Source: JBHENW01 sp046261875
GTDB taxonomy: Bacteria; Acidobacteriota; Thermoanaerobaculia; UBA5066; Gp7-AA6
Assembly: GCA_046261875.1 (NCBI GenBank)
Contig: JBHENW010000147.1
Span: forward strand, 1 to 7,017
Reading direction: 5' to 3'
DNA: 7,017 bases
Position numbers and translations under genes: made by a program. Under the pieces are notes generated by a model, which worked only from the letters and a program-made list of their open reading frames with translations, was not told the DNA's origin and searched no databases. This document shows positions 1-4,382 of this stretch, in pieces; position 1 is the first letter of the stretch, and each line of letters opens with the position of its first letter.

Positions 1-447
1 GCCGGCCATCCGAACTGGTATTTCCGCTGGAGCAAGCACGCCCTTCCGGTTCTACGGCACGAGACCGTCCCGGAGGCGCACCTCCTTTCCGACTTCGACC
101 GCGCTCCGGCCGACCTGGAGGACTGGGTCCTCAAGCCCCTCTTCTCCTTCGCGGGATCGGGGGTCAAGGTGGACGTCACGGCCGCGGACCTGCGCCAGAT
201 CCCCGCCGGCCAGCGGTCGCAGTGGCTCCTCATGCGCAAGGTCGACTACGCCCCCGTCATCGAGACGACCGAGCGATCCCTCTCGAAAGTCGAGGTCCGC
301 GTCATGTGCGTCTGGAAGGACGGCCGGCCGATGCCGGTCACGACGCTTTCCCGGCTCTCGCAGGGGCGCATGATGGGGGTCGCTTTCAACAAGGACCGGA
401 CGTGGGTCGGCTCGTCCGGATGCCTCTGGCCGGAGAATCGATCTTGA
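1..447 (+). CDS. ATP-grasp-like protein, C-terminal part (5' end outside window)
   Basis: Frame 1 is open from the first base to TGA at 445-447 and gives the last 148 residues of a protein whose start lies to the left. The visible text includes VLKPLFSFAGSGV, then LLMRKVDYAPVIET, RVMCVWKDGRPMPV and RLSQGRMMGVAFNKDRTWVG. From memory this order resembles a family of uncharacterised ATP-grasp-fold proteins common in Bacteroidota. In that family the K-P-L-x-S-F-A-G-x-G-V stretch would be the nucleotide-binding loop and the late N-K part of the metal/ATP site. Substrate and product are unknown. The stop overlaps the TTG start of the DUF885 gene by four bases (TTGA), so the two are probably translationally coupled. 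Its last 22 sense codons before the RS-stop tail are duplicated at 2195-2260. Family call moderately sure; function unassigned. Confidence 0.65.
   Translation, partial: AGHPNWYFRWSKHALPVLRHETVPEAHLLSDFDRAPADLEDWVLKPLFSFAGSGVKVDVTAADLRQIPAGQRSQWLLMRKVDYAPVIETTERSLSKVEVRVMCVWKDGRPMPVTTLSRLSQGRMMGVAFNKDRTWVGSSGCLWPENRS
373..438 (+). repeat. 66-bp imperfect direct repeat, copy 1 (inside ATP-grasp gene)
   Basis: This copy encodes M-G-V-A-F-N-K-D through C-L-W-P-E-N in the ATP-grasp frame. It aligns without gaps to 2195-2260, codon for codon: 55 of 66 bases and 17 of 22 residues match by hand count. The 11 base differences comprise five synonymous ones and six in five changed codons. The end of the copy holds the ribosome binding site for the next gene. 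Confidence 0.85.
432..437 (+). promoter_or_regulatory. Ribosome binding site of the DUF885 gene
   Basis: GGAGAA lies six bases before the TTG at 444, inside the last codons of the ATP-grasp gene. It supports 444 as the start instead of upstream codons in the same frame, because those would translate through the overlapping gene and destroy the signal peptide. The same segment reappears before fmdB as part of the duplicated tail. Confidence 0.6.
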
Positions 448-2195
448 GGCGCCTCGGTCTTCTTTCGCTCGGAATCGTCCTGCTCACCCTGCCCGCGCAC
501 GCGGCGACCGCCTCCTCCGGCGTCGCGGCGCTCGATGCGGCCGCCGCGGAGTACGCGCGCTTCCTCGAGGTCACGCAGATCGACGCCCGGCTCTTGCGTG
601 GTCTCCCGATCGACGAGCTGCCCGATCCGTCTCCAGGGCGCGCTCGCGACGACGCGCGATTCGGCCGCCGCCTGCAGCAGCGACTGGCCGGAGTCGCGGA
701 GCGCGACCTCGATCTGGAGCGGGTCCTTTCCCTGAAAATCCTCCGCAGCGAGGCGGCGGCGTTGGTGGAGGCGGAGAGGTTCTACTGGCTCGGTTTCCCC
801 GTGACGCCGTACGCCTCGCCGCTACGGAGTGTTCACCGGCCTTTCACAGAGCACGCCTTCGCCGGATCGGCGGACCTGCGTCACTACCTGTCCCTTCTCG
901 GACGATACGCCGCATGGATCCACGCGCTGGAGACGAAGCTGCGTGGTCAGGCGGAGCGCGGCATCCGACTTCCCCGCCCCGAGATCCCACTCGTCCTCGC
1001 GGCGTTCGGCGCACTGCGCCAGCCGGTCGAGAAGAGTCTCTTTGGCGTCACGCCGGAGCGGCTCGAGCGCATCGAGGCGCGCGAGCGAGAGAAGTTCCAC
1101 CGGGAGGTCGCCACCGCGGTATCGCAGCGCATCAATCCCGCGCTGGAGAGTCTGACGTCGTACCTGTCCGCCCAGGCGGCGCAGGCTCCGGCCGGGGTCG
1201 GTCTCGCGCAATATCCCGGCGGGTCGGCTTATTACCGCTGGCTCGTACGCCAACATACGACGTTGGAGACGGCCCCGGAAGAGATCCACCGGATCGGCGC
1301 CGCGGAGATCGAGCGGATCGGAGCAGAGCTCGACACCGTGAGGCGCGAGGTCGCGTTCGAGGGCTCTCCGGCGGACTTTCGCAGGCGTCTTCGAAGCGAT
1401 TCCCGCTTCTTCCCGAAGAGCGCCGACGAGATCGCAGCGCGCCTGCTCGCGGCGCAGGAGAAGCTGTCGCCGAAGGTCCCCCTCTTCTTCGGCCGAACGC
1501 CCCGTGCTCCCTACGGAGTCGCCCGTCTCGATCCGGCGCTCGAAGGCGGCATGACGTTCGGCTATTACGAGCCGCCCACGCCTTCCGAGCCGAAGGGCTA
1601 TTACTACTACAACGGCTCGAAGCTCGAGAGCCGTTCACTTTTGAATGCGGCGGCGCTCATCTATCACGAGCTCGTTCCCGGGCATCACTTTCAGATCGCG
1701 CTGCAGCGGGAGAACCAATCCCTGCCGGAGTTTCGCCGTCTCGTCTTTCAGACGGCGTACGTCGAGGGTTGGGGCGAGTACGCCTCGATGCTGGCGGGTG
1801 AAATGGGAATGTACGCGGATCCGTGGGACCGCGCCGGGCGCCTGATGATGGACGCTTTTCTCTCGGCGCGCCTCGTCGTGGACACGGGGATGAACGCGCT
1901 CGGCTGGAGCCGGGAGCGCGCGACCGCGTACCTGCGGGAGCACACGCTGGAATCCGACGCCCAGATCGAGACGGAAACGCTGCGCTATTCCTGCGACATC
2001 CCCGGGCAGGCCCTGGCCTACAAGGTGGGCGCGAAGACGATCCGCGACCTGCGGGAAAAGGCCCGCGCCGCCCTTGGCCCCGCGTTCGACGTACGCCGTT
2101 TCCACGATGCCGTGCTGGGAAGCGGGTCGATGCCCCTTTCGGTGCTGTCCTGGCGAATCGATCGGTTCATCGAAGAGGAAAGGAAGAAGCGCTGA
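444..2195 (+). CDS. DUF885 family zinc metallopeptidase-like protein, secreted
   Basis: The 583-residue product matches the DUF885 family in length and motifs. TTG at 444 is chosen as start: GGAGAA sits six bases upstream, it overlaps the previous stop (TTGA), and it gives a clean signal peptide with MRRLG, a hydrophobic LLSLGIVLLTLP core and AHA-A cleavage near residue 20. The protein therefore probably acts in the periplasm or outside the cell. The putative zinc site is HELVPGHH at residues 408-415, followed by EGWGEY at 441-446, which would supply the third ligand. Near the C-terminus are ALGWSRERATAYLREHT and ETETLRYSCDIPGQALAYKVG, both typical of the family. DUF885 proteins are presumed peptidases of the gluzincin type; the substrate cannot be told from sequence. 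The frame is intact and the key residues are present. The gene is bracketed by two copies of the ATP-grasp gene tail, suggesting it was inserted between that gene and fmdB. Confidence 0.88.
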   Translation: MRRLGLLSLGIVLLTLPAHAATASSGVAALDAAAAEYARFLEVTQIDARLLRGLPIDELPDPSPGRARDDARFGRRLQQRLAGVAERDLDLERVLSLKILRSEAAALVEAERFYWLGFPVTPYASPLRSVHRPFTEHAFAGSADLRHYLSLLGRYAAWIHALETKLRGQAERGIRLPRPEIPLVLAAFGALRQPVEKSLFGVTPERLERIEAREREKFHREVATAVSQRINPALESLTSYLSAQAAQAPAGVGLAQYPGGSAYYRWLVRQHTTLETAPEEIHRIGAAEIERIGAELDTVRREVAFEGSPADFRRRLRSDSRFFPKSADEIAARLLAAQEKLSPKVPLFFGRTPRAPYGVARLDPALEGGMTFGYYEPPTPSEPKGYYYYNGSKLESRSLLNAAALIYHELVPGHHFQIALQRENQSLPEFRRLVFQTAYVEGWGEYASMLAGEMGMYADPWDRAGRLMMDAFLSARLVVDTGMNALGWSRERATAYLREHTLESDAQIETETLRYSCDIPGQALAYKVGAKTIRDLREKARAALGPAFDVRRFHDAVLGSGSMPLSVLSWRIDRFIEEERKKR

Positions 2196-2263
2196 TGAGG
2201 GTGGCCTTCAACGAGGACCGGACCCGGGTCGGATCGTCCGAATGCCTCTGGGAGGAGAACTAG
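2195..2263 (+). pseudogene. Remnant of an ATP-grasp gene 3' end, now a 22-codon ORF (direct repeat copy 2)
   Basis: ATG at 2195-2197 overlaps the DUF885 stop by one base (TGATG) and opens a 22-residue frame closing with TAG at 2261-2263, three bases before fmdB. Its product matches the C-terminal end of the ATP-grasp protein at 373-438: both contain VAFN-x-DRT-x-VGSS-x-CLW-x-EN. No upstream part of the ATP-grasp protein is present, so this is a fragment, not a gene copy. The frame is still open, and GGAGGAG at its end serves as the fmdB ribosome binding site. Translation of the fragment could couple DUF885 to fmdB. Whether the peptide is made or does anything is unknown. Confidence 0.75.
2251..2257 (+). 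promoter_or_regulatory. Ribosome binding site of fmdB-like gene
   Basis: GGAGGAG lies nine bases before the ATG at 2267 and is formed by the W-E-E codons of the duplicated tail. In copy 1 the corresponding bases (CCGGAGAA) give a weaker site for the DUF885 gene; the changed bases here make it closer to the consensus. Confidence 0.7.
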
Positions 2264-2266
2264 AAC

Positions 2267-2503
2267 ATGCCTCTCTACGAGTACGTGTGCGCCGATTGCC
2301 GGGAGCGTTTCGAGCGGTTCGTCGTGGGCTCCACGCAGGTCGTCTGCGCGGGCTGCGGCGGCGCGCAGGTCCGGAAGCTCCTCTCCGTGTTCGCGGTCGG
2401 GGGAGTGAAGTCCCGGTCGGCGGCGGCGGCCGCCGAGAGTGTCGCCGGGGGTTGCGGATCCTGCGGCGATCCCCGGGGCCCCGGCGCCTGCTCGATGGAC
2501 TGA
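2267..2503 (+). CDS. FmdB family zinc-ribbon regulatory protein
   Basis: A 78-residue protein starting MPLYEYVCADC, the classic FmdB/CxxC_CXXC_SSSS opening. Two CxxC knuckles, C8-A-D-C11 and C27-A-G-C30, would bind one zinc. The alanine-rich linker (52-56) leads to a second Cys-rich tail, C63-G-S-C66 and C75, also common in the family. Members were named after FmdB, linked to regulation of formamidase in Methylophilus, but most have no defined role. Length and start are normal, with a strong GGAGGAG nine bases upstream. It lies immediately after the ATP-grasp tail remnant, so in an ancestral order it may have directly followed an ATP-grasp gene. Its stop is 10 bp from the stop of the convergent esterase. 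Confidence 0.88.
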   Translation: MPLYEYVCADCRERFERFVVGSTQVVCAGCGGAQVRKLLSVFAVGGVKSRSAAAAAESVAGGCGSCGDPRGPGACSMD

Positions 2504-2513
2504 GCGGTTCCCT

Positions 2514-3227
2514 CTACGGCACGTAGTGCCGGATCTGGATCTTCCACCATGGCCAGTCGTGGCCGTACGGGGCGTCCCAGATGTGCCCGCGGTGCCGGAT
2601 CCCCTTTTCCGAGAGGATGCGGATGATCTCCTGCGATCCGTGCAGGATGTTGTCCGTCGCTCCGGTCACGATTGCGATGTCCATCCGCGACAGCCGCTCC
2701 GTCCAATCGCCGTTCATGTTCGGAAGGTAGGCGGTCGGGCAATGGAAGTACGCCGTGTCGTTCCAGTAGCCGCTTAGGAAGGAGTGGATGTCGTACTTGC
2801 CCGAGAACCCGACGACCTTGTCCACCGCGTCGGGGTGGCGCAGGCCGAAGTTGACGGCGTGGTACGCCCCGAAAGACGCGCCGAAGGTGCCGACCCTTTC
2901 CTGGCGCCCCTTCTTTTCCCAGATCCAGGGGATCACCTCCTGGCGGAGGTAGCGGTCGTACTCGTCGTGGCGTCGCAGGCGCTCGGAGGGATGGCGTTCC
3001 CGCGCGTAGAAGCTCTCGCTGTCCACGCTGTCCACGCAAGCCACCTGGAGCCTTCCCGCGTCGAGGACGTCGGAGACCGCTCCGATCAGTCCGAAGTCCT
3101 CGTTCTGGAAGTAGCGGCCCTCCGACGTCGGGAACCAGATCATCGGACGGCCCGCATGGCCGAACCAGAGAAGCTCCATGCGCTTTCCCAGAGTCGGGGA
3201 ATCCCAGGCGACGTGTTCGCGCTTCAA
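2514..3227 (-). CDS. Alpha/beta-hydrolase, esterase D-like family
   Basis: A 237-residue cytosolic protein of the putative esterase family (esterase D/antigen 85 type fold). The nucleophile elbow is G116-A-S118-F-G120, the likely acid is D192 in TGATDN, and the catalytic histidine is H223 in YGHDWPWW, near the C-terminus as expected. No signal peptide or membrane segment is seen. The TTG at 3227 is chosen because AGGAGAG stands just before it and because MKREHVAWDSPTLG reads like the usual first strand of these proteins. Substrate is not predictable; some relatives act on small acyl esters or S-formylglutathione, but nothing here points to either. It is transcribed alone, divergent from tRNA-Pro and convergent with fmdB. 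The frame is intact and full length for the short members of the family. Confidence 0.85.
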   Translation of the reverse strand: MKREHVAWDSPTLGKRMELLWFGHAGRPMIWFPTSEGRYFQNEDFGLIGAVSDVLDAGRLQVACVDSVDSESFYARERHPSERLRRHDEYDRYLRQEVIPWIWEKKGRQERVGTFGASFGAYHAVNFGLRHPDAVDKVVGFSGKYDIHSFLSGYWNDTAYFHCPTAYLPNMNGDWTERLSRMDIAIVTGATDNILHGSQEIIRILSEKGIRHRGHIWDAPYGHDWPWWKIQIRHYVP

Positions 3228-3230
3228 CGG

Positions 3231-3237
3231 CTCTCCT
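3231..3237 (-). promoter_or_regulatory. Ribosome binding site of the esterase gene
   Basis: On the - strand AGGAGAG ends three bases before the TTG at 3227. It decides for this TTG, as no ATG lies near the expected N-terminus; the first internal Met, residue 17, would remove the first strand. Confidence 0.6.
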
Positions 3238-3265
3238 CGCGGGCCGGCGGCGCCGACCGGCGTGG

Positions 3266-3271
3266 GATAAT
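3266..3271 (+). promoter_or_regulatory. Possible -10 element of the tRNA-Pro promoter
   Basis: GATAAT differs from TATAAT at one position and stands nine bases before the first base of the tRNA, in an otherwise very GC-rich spacer. No convincing -35 hexamer is visible 16-18 bases upstream. The tRNA leader would be only a few bases long. Confidence 0.4.
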
Positions 3272-3280
3272 CGCAGATTC

Positions 3281-3355
3281 CGGGGCGTAGCGCAGCGGTA
3301 GCGTATCTGCTTTGGGAGCAGATGGTCGCCGGTTCGATCCCGGCCGCCCCGACCA
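3281..3355 (+). tRNA. tRNA-Pro (anticodon UGG), CCA encoded
   Basis: The full cloverleaf can be folded by eye. The acceptor stem CGGGGCG pairs with CGCCCCG over all seven bases. The D-stem GCGC/GCGT has one G-U pair, with a seven-base D-loop holding GG. The anticodon stem TCTGC/GCAGA encloses the loop TTTGGGA, so the anticodon is TGG at 3313-3315. The variable loop TGGTC is followed by the T-arm GCCGG-TTCGATC-CCGGC. Discriminator A3352 is followed by a genomic CCA. The C1-G72 first pair is characteristic of bacterial tRNA-Pro. It would read CCA and, with U34 modification, further proline codons. Its 3' end faces the 3' end of the vapBC operon. Confidence 0.97.
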
Positions 3356-3362
3356 GAGACCT

Positions 3363-3452
3363 TCAGTACTTAGCGAAAGCCTGGATTTCCAGCCTCTCGG
3401 ATCGCGCACTGATCCCGCACTTGGGGCAGGACAAAATCAGGAAGGCGACCAT
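3363..3452 (-). CDS. 29-residue mini-ORF with CPKC motif, after vapC
   Basis: ATG at 3452-3450 follows the vapC stop with no spacer (TAG-ATG), and the frame ends in TGA at 3365-3363. The peptide starts MVAFLILSCPKCG and is otherwise unremarkable; C9-P-K-C12 is a single zinc-knuckle-like pair. No Shine-Dalgarno of its own is evident, so any translation would depend on re-initiation after vapC. I do not recognise it. It could be the broken-off start of a zinc-ribbon gene or chance. Together with the seven bases to the tRNA it fills the whole vapC-tRNA interval. Confidence 0.3.
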   Translation of the reverse strand: MVAFLILSCPKCGISARSERLEIQAFAKY

Positions 3453-3884
3453 CTAGCTCTGGAGCGGGTCGCGCCAGTCGACTCCGGAAAAGCGGGAGAA
3501 ATCCCGGTCGGTGGAATAGAGAGTGGCGCCGTGCTCGATGGCGACCGCTGCGAGGACGGCGTCCATCACGAGCGGCCCTGCCGCCTGTCCTTCCGCGAGT
3601 AGGCCTTTGAGGATCTCCAGGTGCCGCTCGCCGGGGTCGAGCACGCCGGCGTTCGGCTGCGCAAGCCACGACGCCACCGTTTCATGCGCTTCCGCGGAGG
3701 AGAGCGGCCGGACGAAAACCTGGGGGTTCGTCACGATCCGCAGAAAGGCCCACAGCGTCAGCCAGGCAAAGCGGACGAGCTCGGCGCCGGAGAGCACGCC
3801 TTCGAGCCAGCGGCGGCTCAGGTCGTGCTCTCGGGAGTCGGGGTCGTACGCGTAAAGGAGAAGATTCGCGTCGACGAGAATCAC
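3453..3884 (-). CDS. vapC: VapC-type PIN-domain toxin ribonuclease
   Basis: A 143-residue single PIN domain, the usual VapC length. It starts MILVDANLLLYAYD, with D5 as the first metal-binding acid. Others are D108 in VMDAVLAA and D126/D128 in STDRDF, which end the active site. The helix that usually carries a conserved Glu reads LTLWAFLRIVTNP, where an Ala (A46) occupies the WxFLRI position; from memory many VapC of this sub-branch look the same, so I do not read it as inactivation. VapC proteins are Mg-dependent endoribonucleases that cut tRNA or rRNA and are neutralised by the partner VapB. The GTG start at 3884 overlaps the vapB stop by four bases (GTGA), consistent with coupled translation. 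The frame is intact. Confidence 0.88.
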   Translation of the reverse strand: MILVDANLLLYAYDPDSREHDLSRRWLEGVLSGAELVRFAWLTLWAFLRIVTNPQVFVRPLSSAEAHETVASWLAQPNAGVLDPGERHLEILKGLLAEGQAAGPLVMDAVLAAVAIEHGATLYSTDRDFSRFSGVDWRDPLQS

Positions 3885-4126
3885 CGGTGGAGTGGACCTT
3901 CGATCTGCTCGAGGAGAACTCCGACGTTATCGAGCCCCACGCCGGGGCGGAGACCGCCCAAGCTCCGCGGCTTGATCCGGAAAGGGCGGCGGCTTTCCGG
4001 ACGGGGAGGTATCAGACCGCGCCGCAGCGCCTCGTTTACGACATCGCGGAAGGGCCGACCGGAGCGCCGCGCCGCCGCCTTGAGCTTTTCCGCCACGTCC
4101 TCGTCGAGGGTCATCGTCGTTCGCAC
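3881..4126 (-). CDS. vapB: VapB-type ribbon-helix-helix antitoxin
   Basis: An 81-residue antitoxin. Residues 1-10 (MRTTMTLDED) form the DNA-binding beta strand, followed by two helices containing VAEKLKAAARRSGRPFRDVVNEALRRGL; this is the RHH dimerisation and DNA-binding domain. The proline- and arginine-rich second half ending GLDNVGVLLEQIEG would wrap the toxin. The GTG at 4126 is chosen because it gives the canonical MRTT-x-TLD start; an internal ATG at 4114 would remove half the beta strand. No Shine-Dalgarno precedes it, so translation may be leaderless or coupled to the upstream DUF1772 fragment, whose stop is one base before. It should repress its own operon through the paired sites at 4126-4157. 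Its stop overlaps vapC. Confidence 0.85.
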   Translation of the reverse strand: MRTTMTLDEDVAEKLKAAARRSGRPFRDVVNEALRRGLIPPRPESRRPFRIKPRSLGGLRPGVGLDNVGVLLEQIEGPLHR

Positions 4127-4157
4127 ATCAAGATGCTAACACAGATGCATCAAGATG
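4126..4157 (-). promoter_or_regulatory. Probable VapBC operator: paired CATCTTGATG sites
   Basis: On the + strand CATCAAGATG occurs exactly twice, at 4126-4135 and 4148-4157, 22 bp apart, about two helical turns. Each is itself a near-palindrome (CATC-AA-GATG), and the second overlaps a perfect GATGCATC palindrome at 4144-4151. Paired short palindromes just before vapB are what RHH antitoxins bind. The second copy also places a TTGATG hexamer, a possible -35, on the - strand. The first copy runs into the vapB start codon, so bound VapBC would cover the initiation region. Confidence 0.6.
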
Positions 4158-4382
4158 TCGCCCAGGCGCGGGACACCCTATGATCGTGGCCCACCCGAGG
4201 AGGGGGAGTAGCGCCTGCATGACCGTGGCCCGGCGATAGCTCAGCCGAAATTCCTTCAGGGCCGCCGCGCGCCCGCAGGCAACGCGGGCGGGGTGCTCGA
4301 CGAAGGTTATGTAGGTCGCGGCTCCGGCGAAGAGGGCCGTGCAGACCAGGGAGACCGCTTCGAACCAGATGCTCCGGATCAT
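4128..4382 (-). pseudogene. DUF1772-type membrane protein, 3' half missing
   Basis: ATG at 4382-4380 overlaps the kinase stop (ATGA), which fixes the start. The first 69 or so residues, MIRSIWFEAVSLVCTALFAG, then the conserved VEHPAR and SYRRATVMQALLPLLG, match the N-terminal half of DUF1772 proteins, which are usually about 150 residues with four membrane helices. Here one helix (about 7-28) and the start of a second (about 54-68) remain. The text then becomes CPAPGRHLDASVLAS and stops at 84 residues, two bases before vapB. The last 15 codons are read from vapB upstream DNA, including the operator. The missing half is not present in any frame before vapB, so this is a deletion or replacement, not a frameshift. 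The stub may still be translated but is unlikely to fold as the family does. Confidence 0.7.

Noticed and set aside
914..1801. 295-codon + strand ORF inside the DUF885 gene
   Set aside because: It is a GC-driven shadow rich in Arg and Gly, in a different frame from an intact, motif-bearing gene.
2517..2531. CGGCAC-GTA-GTGCCG inverted repeat between fmdB and the esterase
   Set aside because: The six-base stem with a three-base loop lies within the last esterase codons and has no T-run on either strand. It is too weak to call a terminator.
2275..3039. 254-codon - strand ORF over fmdB and the esterase
   Set aside because: It overlaps the esterase in another frame and fmdB in antisense. Its composition is Arg/Pro-rich with no recognisable motif.
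3336..3355. tRNA-Pro 3' end as an att site
   Set aside because: I looked by eye for a second copy near the DUF1772 breakpoint and elsewhere and found none, so no attachment site is annotated.
3381..3392. CTGGA-TT-TCCAG palindrome near the tRNA 3' side
   Set aside because: The hairpin would be very short and has no following T-run, so it is not supported as a terminator for the tRNA or vapBC.
3224..3409. 61-codon - strand ORF across the tRNA gene
   Set aside because: Its product (GRPGSNRRPSAPKADTLPLRYA) is just the antisense translation of tRNA-Pro, a common false gene call.
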